Program-made: the position numbers and the translations under genes
Notes under the pieces: generated by a model
The model's database searches: none
What the model was told of the DNA's origin: nothing
Seen by the model: the letters and a program-made list of their open reading frames with translations, nothing else
From: Lineus longissimus
Lineage: Eukaryota > Nemertea > Pilidiophora > Heteronemertea > Lineidae
Reading direction: 5' to 3'
Length of the DNA stretch: 64,000 bases
Assembly (NCBI RefSeq): GCF_910592395.1
Contig: NC_088314.1
Coordinates: 13,204,001-13,268,000 of the forward strand
Shown here: positions 33,088-45,599 of the stretch, piece by piece
Layout of the letters: the number at the start of each line of letters is the position of its first letter
Numbering within the stretch: the first letter of the stretch is position 1

Positions 33088-34010
33088 CTAGTTCAAAAAC
33101 AGTGGCACGTTTTTTAACCGCTAGCCCTATGAACTTTAAACTTTGTACACATGACCCCCTAGGTCAGATGACCCGTGACACTATATTTCTGTCCGATCTG
33201 ATTCTCTACTTTGCCACCAGGGGGCCAAATGTGGATATCTAAAAAGTGTGATATCTCGCTTATTAGTGACTTGTTTTCGATAAAACTTTTGTGGTAGGTA
33301 CTCATAGCAAGGATACATCATATATCTTACGGGTTTTTAATTTGATCTACATTTCAAGGTCGCAGAGGTCAAATGGCGTGAATTGGCCGTTTGAGTGTAA
33401 CTATGGCACGTTGCTCAACCACCAAAGCTATGAGCTTGAAACTTGGTACATATAACCCCCTATATCAGATAACCTCTGGTGCTGAATTTCAGCCTGATCT
33501 GATTCTTGACTTTGCCACCAGGGGGCCAAAACAGAAAAAATAAGAAGTGCAATAGCCTGCTTATTAGCAAATTGTTTTTGATGTAATTTTTATGGCAGGG
33601 ACCCCTAGCAAGGTTACCTCAGATGTTGCACGATTTTTCGGATTTGACCTACTTTTTAAGGTCGCAGAGGTCAAATGGCGTAAATTTGCCGTTTGAGTGT
33701 AACTATGGCACGTTTCTCAACCGCAACAGTTATGAACTTGAAACTTTGAACAAATGACCCCCTAGGTCAGTTGACCTTTTACACTGAATTTTGGTTCGGT
33801 TTGACTATTGACTTGGCCACCAGGGGGCCCAAACTCAAAACTCAAAAAGTGTGATTTCTCGCTTATTACTGATTTGTTTTTGATAAAAGTTTCATGGTAG
33901 GTACTCCCAGCAAGGATACATCACATATCTTACGGGTTTTTGATTTGACCCACCTTTCAAGTTCACAGAGGTCAAAGTTGAAAACTTTACCGTTCTTGGT
34001 ACGTTTTGTC
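33088..34010. repeat. ~301-bp tandem repeat, three units (family also at 58.5 kb)
   Basis: GGCACGTT begins comparable units at 33104, 33405 and 33706. Each contains ACTTTGCCACCAGGGGGCC, AAGTGTGAT-TCTCGCTTATT and CACAGAGGTCAAATGGCG landmarks. A decayed continuation reaches about 34480 (GACCTACCTGTCAGGGTCAC). The same family in the same orientation is found at 58506-58925. Units are non-coding. Confidence 0.9.
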
Positions 34011-35189
34011 GTTGTTCAATGTAAAGAGTTTTAATTTTGTGTAATGATGCATCTAAGAAGCCACTATTTGTATGCCAAGTTTCAGCCAGATCGGAATTCA
34101 AATATGGCCGAAATTGCATGTTTTGTGGGTTTTTCCTCGTATTGTGGCAATCCAACGGTCGTGAGTTCAAACCCCGGTCAAGGACAGCCAAAAATATTTT
34201 TATTTTTCATCTTTTCCTTTTTTCTTTTCTGAGTTCTATCTTACATTTTCTTCATTTTTTGATTTATTTGGTGCCATAGATTTAATTAGGCGGCCATCTT
34301 GGAAATCGTTTTTTGCCGATTGCTGTAGTGTAACGAGTGATGAAATTGTTATGGTCAGGTGGATGTGTCTACATCACATATCACCCTGGTTTGTTATTTG
34401 ACCTACCTGTCAGGGTCACTGAGGTCAAAGTTAAAAATATATTCACCATTGTCATGGAGTGGCACAGTTTCTTCACTATCATTTTCACCTAGACTCTACA
34501 AGCTTGGAACCACAAGTCTCGGATTCACCACTTGGCCAGGGCCGGCTCTGAACTGGTCACAAATGCATGTATAAATTATGAGAAACCTACATACTGTAGC
34601 ACTTTCTGTAACTGTCTACTAAAAATACTTACGGTGAGCACAATGGCCCCTGGCCGTTTCATTTCTTTGGAAAATCTCATTTCGGAGACAAGACCACCAT
34701 TGATTGTTTAAGCCTTTTAACAGTTCAATTGTCAATGTTTGACAGCGACGCATCGAATACTGCCTGGGGTTAAGAATCTGAAATTTTGATATGATATTCT
34801 TGACAGTCGGGCAAGTAAATGGTGAAAAGTAAACTGGTAGTCAGGATATGCTGACACACGTCGCTTCGATGCTTTCGTAGGACATGGTAGATTCCCTCAC
34901 TTGCTATTTTTCCGGGAAAATATTGTCTTTACGTAAAATAACGCATTTTTCTTTGGAAAATCTCATTTCGGAGACAAGACCACCATTATTTGTTTAAGCC
35001 TTTTAACAGTTGAATTGTCAATGTTTGACAGCGACGCATCGAATACTGCGTGGGGTTAAGAATCTGAAATTTTGATATGATATTCTTGATAGTCGGGCAA
35101 GTAAATGGTGAAAAATAAACTGGTAGTTGACCACCGACATTTTTTTTATAATCGACAAATTGCACAAACATTGATATTTCCACTCTTTT

Positions 35190-36112
35190 CAGCCAACTGA
35201 CAGAAAAATCTCAAAACACGCCCCCTATTGCCAAATTAGCAAAATTGAAATTTAATTTTTTCAACAAATAATTTCTTTATATCTGCAGACTTGCCACACC
35301 AAAAATCTTTTCAATACCTCTCCAAATGTGTACTTGATAGTTAAAAACATGCACGCGTCTAATTGATAGGTCTGGAACCTCCAACCTATGAATATTCAAT
35401 GGTGGCCATGTCTCTCGCCTATGTCATGTGTGTGACGTCACCGCCAGAATCTGGAGGTGACGTAGCAAGTTTGATCTATGACCCGTCTATTCGGGCACTA
35501 CGTGTCAGCATCGTTTCAACATTACCAAAACCGTTTGTAGCCGACCAAATAATTGTGAAATTGAACAATTATCTCAGGGAGTATACAAACAAAGAGGCCT
35601 TATACGTAGATATAAAAATTAATTATCAAAAGGGATTTTGAAATAATATTTTCACAGTGCTTGCGCGTTTGGCATTTGTAACACGTGATTCTTCGGTTCT
35701 ATTTTGCTCCGGATGCTCGCATGGCCCGACTAAATGACACAATTTTCTTGTAGAGGCAAGTACTTTCTTATATCAGCATTAGGTCATATATCAACGGTGT
35801 CCATGAAGTTATATTCTGCCGTCAATTGATTTGTGATCGCATTTGGGTAATTGGTTGTAGACTGATAAGTCGCCCTTTTCGCCGATTCAATATGCCATGA
35901 AAATGCCAAGTGTCAAAACATTTTTTACATCTTATTTGCATGTCAAACATTATTCGTTGACCAATCAAATATGCTTTAGCTCAGCATGATACCAGGGGCA
36001 GTGCAAGTTACCATAAGAGCTCGCAATCACCCCAGGGTAAAGGAGGTTGCAACCGACCAACGTGCTTTGGCGTTTTCAAATTATGATTTCAACAACCTTG
36101 TTTCATCAGGTA
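35190..36112. other. No identifiable gene
   Basis: AT-rich. The 92-codon ORF at 35363-35641 has no known motif. Confidence 0.4.
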
Positions 36113-36121
36113 ATGATTGAC

Positions 36122-37064
36122 CAAGGAGGATACCGCGGTGACGTCACGGCTTTTCCAAGATGGCGCTGCATATTGTAAACAAACTCGATCCACGGCCAAG
36201 GGAAAATCAAGTCATCAAAAAGTTAGATTTTTCGCATCAAATCAGAGTTATTAGTACTTTTCTGCTATGAAATAAGTCTTCAGACAATAAGCTATCATTT
36301 GAATAATGAAAAGTGCTGTTTTGATGGGGAAAAATAGGGGTTTTTAAACCAAATAGCCGGGCACCGATCTTCCAAAATTAGCGATGGTTTCAAAACAGTC
36401 TCCCAGATATGGGGCAATCTCTTCATTATCATAATGGGATTTGGAGTCATGTTTACAGATTTTACAAGTTCGAGACCTGTAATACCTAAAACTCGCATAG
36501 ATCCCCATAGATCCCCTCGATTTGTCGAGTTAGCGCCCCTGTAAGATCATGCATTTTCGGACACTAGAACGAAATCTTCCTGCGGATATTGCGGTTTCGG
36601 TGATGATTTAAGGAGAAATTGACTGTTCTTAGAGTTGTATGGGACAGAAATGAGTTCATACTTCATGAATACATGAATATATTATGATATGGGCGGGCTT
36701 CTAAGTCAAAACAATAACAAACTCAACTGCATCTCTACTGTATATTGCGTAGTGCATTGCCTAGTGTATTTCGTAGTGTATTTTAGCGGAGACATTATTT
36801 CCGCACTTTGGCCACGCCAAACGTCTTTTTTATTCGTGGAAGTTAATCTGCTCTGTAAATTTTATTTTACACAGGAAGAATCCATACTAGGTATTGCAAT
36901 ATTTCATGTCTATTGGTGTTTTTGTGTACAGGAGCGCACCAGACAGTGAGACGTGGAGATGTGTTCAGTGCTGGCGCTGTCAGTAGACTGAATCTGATTG
37001 GCCATAGCGATCACTAATATGGGTCGGGATCACGTGATGTGACGTCACCGCGGTATCCTCCTTG
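36122..37064. mobile_element. MULE-like MITE with 9-bp duplication
   Basis: Perfect 26-base inverted ends begin CAAGGAGGATACCGCGGTGA and continue to GACGTCAC. ATGATTGAC stands directly on both sides (36113-36121 and 37065-37073). Nine-base duplications are the mark of Mutator-like elements. The 943-bp interior encodes no transposase. The 86-codon ORF at 36689 is probably chance. Confidence 0.9.
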
Positions 37065-37073
37065 ATGATTGAC

Positions 37074-38516
37074 AATGTAGTCGAGGTTAAACGGTGTGCC
37101 ATCTAGCGCCGATTATAAGAAACGAAGACTCGACAGAGTGCTAGCTCATTTAGAAATATACGAATCTTTGCCCGATCCCGTCTCTTTAAATCAAATTTCT
37201 CGAGAATTATACTCGACGAATTAAATCGAAATTAGCGCTGTTCGTTAGAAGAAATCAATATGTTTATTTTGACACCAAGAAAGCCAAGTTCTGATTAGAT
37301 ATAACTGATTGCTTTACAATTATCTGAAGAAAACGCCCAAATAACGTAATTTCAAGTTGAACCGTTATGTTTATTCCTTTATGCTAATAGGCTAATAGGC
37401 TAATAACATTATATCCAATGCATGTCCTTTAGACATAATTGTCTTAAAAGATGTTTAATTCATCATCACATTTTCCCTGTGTACAATGTCAACGTATGAT
37501 GCATGCATACCGAAGTTCACAAACTAACAGAAAAATGAACCTGTTATTGCTCGCCTTATATATTTTGATGTCAAGTAATAATGCGTGAGAGTTCTTTTCA
37601 ACAGCCTGTAGGACTATTATGAATAGTATCGTTTAATCTTTAGCTGACTACAACTGGAAATTTGATGGTTCAGATCCAGCTCTCAGGTTCGTACAATACA
37701 TCCATTCTATTAGATACATCGACGCTTCGAATTTCGGTGAACAATTTCAAAAAGTGAATACCGGCCTAAACACTTCATTTTACTCTTCAATGAATAGTTG
37801 CAGATCATCTGTTCAACTAACATCATTGAAACCTGTGTCTTTTGCATTGAGGAGAACGAAATATAATTATGCACGCTTAATTTGTAAGGCATGATAACTT
37901 TATTAAACTGACATCAGTATTTTTTAACTGAATGGAAACTGGAAACAGAAGATAGATTTTGTGTCGAAGGAAAGATAAAACTAAACCTTGATGTATATAT
38001 TACGAAAAAATTGCTGTTCATTAACTCCCCCTGACTAAAAAGGCCTGTTCTTGAAGGCATACGCTGTTCATTGAAAATGAAAAATGAAATTTGTAACTGA
38101 ATTTGAACTTGAAAATATTACCAATTGATCGAGTAACTTCGTTGTAAATGATAAATTCTGCACTGCCCGTTGTGAAGACAGATATCCCAAAAAATAAATA
38201 CAAAGTTTCAGCAAATTCGTTTGCATTGGTACGACATTGTGTATAAGTGCATTTTTATTTTCCTGGCCGACCAGTGATTACGAACGGCAACTACTTCAAG
38301 AGCAAATTGAAGGGAAGGAACTAGTACCGAAATCAAAGAGTTTTGCCCCAAGGGGAATCGGATCAGGTTCAATGATTACATAATTCAAGAATATTCCAAA
38401 TGGAGCCACCACGCCACCATACACAATGATGTCTCAACTAAAATAAGCCACATTTCTTTCAGTATGTTCAGTTCGGAGGCGTCATATACGTCAATTCTTC
38501 TTTATTTGGGAAGGTT
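37074..38516. other. No identifiable gene
   Basis: AT-rich. Three copies of CTAATAGG lie at 37383-37402. No ORF above 60 codons has a motif. Confidence 0.4.
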
Positions 38517-39074
38517 ATGTCTTTCAATGAATATAAACCCGGTCAGTGTGTAATAGCACCGGATATCAAAATGTTTCAGACAGGTTGGACTAGTATAATG
38601 CTCTACATTCGACCACATGTATGTGCGACAAGTTTCGGACTTTTAACAATTATTAACCGAGGCGTCTCTCTAATTCTTTATATAGAAAAAGGTATTGAAC
38701 TTCATATTCATTTTTGGCCACTTGCAAGAAACAGGTATAGAAACATGAAATCTAAAGTCCAGTTTTTTTATTTGGCTCGTTTTGGTGCCTATTGGCTGTT
38801 GCTCGTTTTAAGATGCGAAATGTCCAGTTTAACATGCCACCCCTCGATGAATGGCAGACCACTGAGGCTGCTCCGAAGAAGAGGTGTCGGTTTCAAGCAT
38901 GATTTTGCAATTGGAACTGTAATAGGTTGTAACAGACATCGCTCACGACTGCAACATAAAAGGAAAACTGCCTTTTATCATGGAAAAATTGCCAGAATAA
39001 AAATGTACCGTGCTAACCTCGAAATAGAAGAAATCCGGAGACTATATGAAGAAGATTGTGAGTACTTGCGATGA
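38517..39074 (+). CDS. Unassigned 185-codon ORF
   Basis: Open for 185 codons, with aromatic-rich hydrophobic stretches near residues 55-80 and 90-105, a basic middle (RPLRLLRRRG) and a C-terminal amphipathic segment (YRANLEIEEIRRLYEEDCEYL) that could form a helix. No family is recognised. The length is within reach of chance in a 64-kb window, so coding status is uncertain. Confidence 0.25.
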   Translation: MSFNEYKPGQCVIAPDIKMFQTGWTSIMLYIRPHVCATSFGLLTIINRGVSLILYIEKGIELHIHFWPLARNRYRNMKSKVQFFYLARFGAYWLLLVLRCEMSSLTCHPSMNGRPLRLLRRRGVGFKHDFAIGTVIGCNRHRSRLQHKRKTAFYHGKIARIKMYRANLEIEEIRRLYEEDCEYLR

Positions 39075-39789
39075 TTCTACCGTCCCAAATTTGACGTCGC
39101 TGGCAATAATGGCGAGAAGTTACGTTCTGCCATTGATGTGATCCGTTTCAACTATTCCAAGTGAGAACGAAACTAAACTAGAATTCCGAAATTTGCTGGT
39201 AGCAAATTTGATAGTCCCCAGGTAGTCGTCATGTCAACAGAGTAGAAAGCGAGAACATTTTGCGCCGTCGTATTCCGATTTGACTGGTTAGTGGTGAAAT
39301 CTGCTTTTTCTTTTGCAAATTAACATATTCGTTTTTCTAGTTCTAACGTTGTCTGAATTAAAGATGCTTTCCCAATGCTTGACTGGTCTGGCAAGAGGCA
39401 TTGCCAGGAAAACGTTACGTCATTTTGGCCATTCTTCTTACCGCACGCCCTCCCTCTCCGTAAAACTTCCTGACATGGTGTGAAGTGGGAGGGCGCACAA
39501 TGGGAACCACACTGCCGCGATGTTAATAGTTTCTATTTATAGAATTCAGCGGCAGAGATTTTAAGCACGGAAAAAGTAGATTAACTCGGCTAATCTCAAT
39601 GGATTTTACCCAGGAATGTTTTCAAGGCGAGAGAAACATCTGATTTAAGTACTGCGCTTATTAGATTTCATGTTCATGCCGAAGATTGGCCTAAATCGTG
39701 GAAGAATGAGTGCATTATCGAGTGTTGGAGAGGTCACGTGATTGATTTGTAGTGTACGAGAAACCTGAGCGAAAACAATACTGACTCCA

Positions 39790-40155
39790 ACTCCCAGAGG
39801 GAGGAGCTGGAGTCATAAAAACGCATCTAAAGCATCGAAATATTCTGAGTTTTGAAAAATCGTTTTGCGATGAATCGAATTGGGTTTCTTTATAATACCT
39901 CCATCGTCCCATCGCTCGACCAACTCCTGAGAATAATGACGTCATTATGACGGGGCGGAGCTTATGCTAATGTATCAGCGTCTCGCCTCTGCGCATGTCA
40001 CAGCGCATGTCAGATTGAATCGCGGCTTCGGCATGTTGGGAGAAGACGATCAGACGAATCTCAGCAAAAAATGCTTCAAAAGTATCGAAATACTCAGGAT
40101 TTTTAAAATACTTTTGCGATAGTCCATAGATGGAATTGGGTTTGGTGGTGTAAGG
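39790..40155. repeat. Local direct duplication with hairpin
   Basis: A block of about 75 bases (AAAGCATCGAAATATTCTGA ... GAATTGGGTTT) at 39825-39893 recurs in diverged form at about 40072-40144. Just left, TGACTCCAACTCCC pairs with GGGAGGAGCTGGAGTCA to make a hairpin at 39783-39815. Minus-strand ORFs across both copies (39945-39715, 40377-39967) are unassigned. Confidence 0.6.
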
Positions 40156-40984
40156 GTGATTGATTTCTGGTTTATTTAGCCGTTTTGCTGGACTACCGCA
40201 ATAAATGTGTTGGTGGAAGAAAATAACAGTTTCGAGAATTCCAGTGATATCAATATAGTCCCCAGACGGGATCTGGGGCCTATAATTAGCAACAAACCAT
40301 TGCTTGGTGTTGGCAAAATTATGTGACCCCAATTCAGAAAAATACCAAGTTATGCTTGCCAATGGATAAAATTCCATTAGTAGCGCTTAGCTTGAAATAA
40401 TAATTTTCTCTAATAATCGAGTAGCCGATTAGACGCTTTGCGTGTTATGATTCAATATGTGTTTGCTTCTTGTTTTACTTGTTTAAGTCAAGTCACGACG
40501 CGGTGGTACGTATAACATGTAGATAGGCCTAGCAAACATTTAAGACTTGTTCTCGTTTTTACAAGTTCTTTTTTCATTGTTGTCGTTTTCGGCTTTCGCC
40601 TTCAATTTCAACTGAGGTATTATTTTTCTTTGTTAGAATATCAGGATAATGTTTTTTCTACGTTTAAACATTTCTCATTAAACATAATTTTATACCTATT
40701 TATAATTTTAAAAACCTAAGAGCGTCTTTGGTTTATCAAACAAGATAATTATTACGAAACGGATTTAATTACTGCTGTCAAGTCTAAATCAAAACTTGGG
40801 TGTGCAAAGGTAGCATACAATTATTATTGGAAAGGAGACAAGATGGACATCACACATTTTGTTTATAATGCGAGAGTGAAACGTTGCGAGTTTTATTATT
40901 GATTTTGATAAAACGGCCGATAAGAAACTAGAATAATCAAACGACTATACGCACATCACGATGTGAGTATTTTCTTCCAAACAG

Positions 40985-41225
40985 AAAGTAATAATAAATT
41001 AATAATAATAAATTGTTATTTGTAAAGCGCCTGTATCACTTGAAACAAATGTTCACCGGCGCTGGTGAGCTCTATTGAAAAGAAGGGTCTTGAGTTCTTT
41101 GCGAAAGGTTGAGACATCCGATGTAGCTCTCAGGGTGGGGGAAAGAGAGTTCCACAGTTGAGGTGCTAAAGTGGCGAATGCTCGACCTCCAGTATCGTTC
41201 CCTTGCAGAGAAGCAATCACCGGGC
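40985..41225. repeat. Dispersed non-coding repeat (SINE/LINE-tail-like)
   Basis: AATAATAATAAATTGTTATTTGTAAAGCGCC leads into a GGGAAAGAGAGTTCCACAG and GCGAATGCTCGACCTCC body. I recall this arrangement from dispersed repeats in several marine invertebrate genomes. No second copy is in the window, so this rests on recognition only. The first motif is best read as an AAT-rich head followed by TTTGTAAAGCGCC. Confidence 0.4.
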
Positions 41226-41229
41226 AAAT

Positions 41230-42510
41230 CTAGTAGTTGAGTATTATGAATGATTATTTTTCCGGATTAAATTTGACCAATTACTAAAAATGTTACGCTT
41301 TATTGCCACAAAAGAACTGTGCGAATTATATGTCATCGGGAAATTTAGGTGGATTTCGCAACAATTTCGAAAAACTCCGAACGACGAAGTACGAAGTATT
41401 TAGATGTAATTTCTCGATGACTTCCTGAAAGAATTCACGGCGATTCCTCGTACAACTCAGTATGGTTGATGATTTACGATTGTGGCGTAAATAAATTAAC
41501 ACAGGAAGTGATGAAACCTTTGCAGCTCGTAGTAGACCTTGCGAGTACTGCCTAAAATACGATAGATTCCTCTGCGGACGAAGTACGAATTGTGCAAATG
41601 TATATACTATGTGAATGTATTTAATCGGCGATTTTTTTTCAATTTGCAACACAATTCCATCTGCAACAAAGTCTGAAAGATGATTTACTATTGTCTAGTT
41701 AATAGATTAGCACCGGAGTTGACGACACGACAGAATGTCTTCCTTTGTACTTCGTCGATCGTCCGGATGCAAGAGATGCAAGGTTTTTTTATAAAGGAAC
41801 GGAGAAGTCTCATGAGGTCATTTCTGGTAATTTGTTAGTTAATGTGGGCCTCCTCAGTTTCTTCTGTGTTGCAGGTAAGGGACCTTGGAGGTCACGTTAC
41901 GAATTACTACCGTAAAGATGAAACACTTAAAATATTGTTCGAGAATGGATAGCCATGTTTAGTTGCTAGCATTACAAACCGCACTTGGAGCAGCAGGACA
42001 TGTTTTTACTCCACAGTACATTCGTTGACATTAAAACTCAGAATGCAGGAATAAGAGATGACTCGGATCCTGGATTTGGCACGTAATGCCAGAAGTTCAG
42101 GATTTTGATTCTCCGGGGTGGTCAAGGCATCTGGTCAAGGCATCGCTAATTTTTCCAAATCTTTCGGATTATTATCCTTTACTTGTCTGAATCTCTCTAT
42201 CTCCTCTATCCTAAGAATAATCTGTCGCCTTTCGCCGCCGTACTCGCCGCTTCTCAAGTCTCGCCTTTGCAGCTTTGTACACTACCGCCGAATGTCCCAT
42301 GCATGCCATCTATTACTTACAAATCGTCGCCCGAGAGGCTCTCCCGGAGACGCAACAACTCATACACCGGGCTGATTGAAGCTACATCTACACAATGCTA
42401 TAAAGGCAGCTTTCCAAGACGGAAATTATGCTTATCCCCTTGAAACTTTGTATTGACACTCTTGTCAGTAACCTTGTCGGGTCAAAAGGCGATTGCTCAA
42501 ATGCAACTCC
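41230..42510. other. No identifiable gene
   Basis: Short unassigned ORFs on both strands. No repeat is recognised. Confidence 0.4.
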
Positions 42511-42517
42511 GGATCTT

Positions 42518-42565
42518 GACGCAAGGGCCCAACGCGCCGCGTAGCGGCAAAAAAGCGAAGCTGGC
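42518..42565. repeat. 48-bp segment identical to the end of the window
   Basis: GACGCAAGGGCCCAACGCGC and the following 28 bases recur exactly at 63953-64000. There they replace the expected continuation of a Ty3/Gypsy polyprotein. It is probably the end of a dispersed element. Confidence 0.8.
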
Positions 42566-42919
42566 GAAACATTTATAACGGGTCACCGTCACTTATTATT
42601 GGACTTATAGCGCATTTACGGGGTTGCAACTATTTTGCTTTATAGTGTCACCAGGAAAGAAAAGCATGCGACCTAACGCCGATCTATTTGTATAAAGTGA
42701 TAATTGGAAGGTATATAGTAGGAAATATCAATAAAATAATCATTCCATGTCGTCTTTTGAGGGCATTTTTGATTGTAAAAAATATATGTGTACGTCACCG
42801 TAGTCTCTGCAATGATAATTTTATCAGAGCAGTCTCGCGCAAGTAGAAGTTCTTTACCTATTAGTTCTTCACTTATTAGTCTCAACGTCTGGCGCAAAGC
42901 CAGACGTTTTCCATTACGA

Positions 42920-43046
42920 TTTCACTACGATGTTTGACAAGAAGGAGCAGTGCGCGAGATATGCTAATGAGCAGACTTCCCTCGCTTGAGTTTCTGAAGA
43001 ATGTTCCATATCGCGCTAAGCTCATCACTACTGACTATGACAGGCG
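42920..43046. repeat. Duplicated block shared with 44852-44996
   Basis: ATTTCACTACGATGTTTGAC through CTATGACAGGCGTGCA is about 90 percent alike in both places. One frame stays open in both copies across SRLPSLEFRKNVPYRAKL, and GTAGGT follows the first copy like a splice donor. It could be a duplicated exon or a transposon piece. I cannot assign it. Confidence 0.65.
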
Positions 43047-43049
43047 TGC

Positions 43050-43850
43050 AACGGTAGGTATCTGCTCCCCAACTTCCACCCTAATACGGTACAATAAGTA
43101 ACCATTTGATGGGAATGGGACAATGCCCTCACTGTGTATGGAGTCATAGGGATAAGAAGACATTATTCATTAGTGTTGGTACAAGTGATTTTGCCCAAAA
43201 AGCATGCGCATTCAAAAAACAAAATATGCAAGGTTACGGTATCACGTACATGACCATGACGACGTGCAGAAAGTGCACTGGCCAGTGCATACCCTATGGC
43301 TATGTACTAGTAAACATGGTAAACATGAACAACATCATTATTCATCGGCAGTTCATTTTACTCCGAGCTTTTCCTGAAACATATAGCCATGATGATTAGG
43401 CCTACCATGTACCATTACCAATAACAGCACTAGATCATGTAGATGTCAACAAGTTCACATGAACCGTATAATCCCGCATGGCGCATGTGGGGCATGCGTC
43501 TAAACCAAAGCCCCAAAATCACTTGTTTTGGTCTATTTCACTTGTGTTTCCCCCGTCTCCCAGTCCATAATACATTTACACTTTACAATCCCCGATCATG
43601 GCCCAACAAAAGGTCATCGGTTGACTAAAGGAACACAACTGTTCAATGGATTTATAGTTGAATGCGATCAAACTACGTCTTTTCAATCGTGGATTGTAAA
43701 TTTAACCCCATGGGCCTAGGGAAGGCCCTATAACAATACTTTCGACACAGTTATTATCTCCGCTGCCTCCACCATGTTACACACAGTGCTCACTGCTGAT
43801 TCTAAAATGCGCCACCTATTCAAAACAGGACATATGTTCTTCTAGGAATA
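43050..43850. other. No identifiable gene
   Basis: ORF 43106-43399 (97 codons) has several Cys but no recognised domain. Nothing else is seen. Confidence 0.4.
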
Positions 43851-43854
43851 GATC

Positions 43855-44640
43855 TCTTTCCAATATTTCGTCATTCCACTATCGTCATCACCTCATCATA
43901 CTTTCATTGACATTACAGGCACACGTCCACATCTACACAGTGGTTATCCAACTAGGATTATAAAGGTAATTTCTTAGCCCCACACAGTGGGTTTCAGTCT
44001 TGATAAAGGGGCACTATTGCTAGCAGCTAGGTAGGCAAGATAAAGTTAGACGAAGTAGCCGATAGGGGTCTCTCACCCCTCAAAGTCCGTCACAACTATT
44101 CAAGCTTGTACAAGGAATACATGCAGCGCTGACTCTAACAAGACCCAATGGGAATGTCGCACAGTCATCTGTCAAAAACAAGACCTATGTTGCAGTATGA
44201 TCTCTTGCCAATATTTAATAATTGCACTATCGTCATCACCTCATCATACTTCATTGACATTACAGGTACACATTGACATAGACCACTGTTGCAGTCAACG
44301 ACACAGTCGCTATCCAAGTAGCATTATAGAGGTAATTATCATTATCATACCTCATTAGCATGTGAACCAATCACGTCGCGTCCTTTGCGATCACGGCAAA
44401 GCCTCATGGAATAATGTCTTTCACCGTTGAATAATTTTTCATATTCCATGCCTACAACTTCAATTTGTTCATATTCCATGGCTAGAAGTTCAATACTAAT
44501 ATAATATCCAAGATAAAGTTACAAGAAGTAGTCAATAGGGGTCTCTCACCTCTCACTGTATGTCCACACTATTCACGCTTGTACGAGGAATACATTCAAT
44601 GCTGAATCTAACAACACCCAGGGCCCTTACTCTGTATATT
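43855..44640. repeat. Serial direct duplication, ~350-470-bp spacing
   Basis: CACTATCGTCATCACCTCAT and flanks occur at about 43878 and 44225. AAGATAAAGTTA-CGAAGTAG ... ATAGGGGTCTCTCACC occurs at 44037-44080 and 44511-44555, and CAAGGAATACATGCAGCGCTG recurs as CGAGGAATACATTCAATGCTG near 44588. The whole block has been duplicated and then diverged. Confidence 0.7.
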
Positions 44641-45275
44641 AGTCACTGGAAGATGGCCCATTTCACTCCTTGCTTCTACTTCACCTATAGTCTCATTGCA
44701 AACGCCTCAGTTCTATGATATCACATTCACTTTCAGCTGTCATGCAACGCAACAACTGTGCTATCTGCCATCGCACATCAACGAAGAAGTGCAGCCGCCC
44801 ACATTCCACCTCACGTCTGTCCGACCAGCTGCAATCCTCGAGGACGCCCCACTGTACCACGATTTCACTACGATGTTTGACAAGAAGGAGCAGTGCGCGA
44901 GATAGGCAAATGAGCAGACTTCCCTCGCTTGAGTTTCGGAAGAATGTTCCATATCGCGCTAAGCTGACCACTGCTGACCATGACAGGCGTGCATTGGACT
45001 GGTACAGGTTGGAACTGAACATTGAATATGCTGGTGGTGACGCTTTCTGATGAGAAGTTGGTCGTGACTGATGCAGTATCCTTGGACTTGTCCACAGCAT
45101 CGTTCAATCATTGCTCTCTGTGCTGCCTTGATTCTGTACTTACCCAAATACTTAGACCAAATCCCTGTTGACTGTGCTTTAAGAGAGACTGGCGCCATGC
45201 CTAGAGATATGACTGACCCCTATTGGCAAATTTGTATGACTTTATCTTGCCTACCTAGCTGCTGCCTATAGTCTC
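44011..45275. mobile_element. Inverted-repeat-bounded element
   Basis: The left arm 44011-44080 (AGCAGCTAGGTAGGCAAGAT ... CGATAGGGGTC) and right arm 45211-45275 (GACCCCTATTGGC ... ATCTTGCCTACCTAGCTGCT) are inverted copies with scattered changes. The interior holds a second direct copy of the arm (44511-44555) and the duplicated block 44852-44996. No flanking duplication is resolved, so mobility is inference. Confidence 0.5.
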
Positions 45276-45582
45276 CCTTTAACTGCGGAGCACTTCAAAG
45301 TCGATAAAATGCCATGTTCCACCTTTTAATGTGTTCAGACCGCCATTTTCAAAATAATCAAGTCAGGACACTGCCTTCTAGTCTCATAATAAATTTTCCT
45401 TTCCTCAATAATAACATTTCTTCTTCTTCAATGCTTTCATCATTCCAAACTTCTCCTCCTCTGACTTTTACAGGGGTACAGTCATGGCAATCAAAACCCA
45501 AATACTGAGACCAAATGCCTGTTGACTGTGCTTTAAGAGAGACTGGCGCCATGCCTAGTCTCTCTTAAAGCACAGTCAACAG
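45143..45582. repeat. Duplicated segment, second copy with hairpin
   Basis: GTTGACTGTGCTTTAAGAGA plus flanks lies at 45143-45203 and again at 45497-45559. In the second copy the complement TCTCTTAAAGCACAGTCAAC follows immediately (45561-45582), making a stem of about 24 bases with a GGCGCCATGCC loop. Confidence 0.8.
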
Positions 45583-45599
45583 ACACCAACCCCCTCAGA

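Larger units (their letters stand above)
32856..35125. repeat. Direct repeats bracketing the 33-34 kb tandem region
   Basis: GTAGTCAGGATATGCTGACA and about 110 following bases (to TACGTAAAATAA) occur at 32856-32970 and again at 34837-34948. Immediately after and before the second copy, a 170-base block (CTTTGGAAAATCTCATTTCG ... GTAAATGGTGAAAA) is present twice, at about 34665-34833 and 34950-35121. The pattern is that of unequal exchange or serial local duplication. Confidence 0.8.

Noticed and set aside
34145-34192. tRNA-like segment (GTGAGTTCAAACCCCGGTC)
   Set aside because: Only a B-box-like stretch; no A box or foldable cloverleaf, so not called as a tRNA or SINE.
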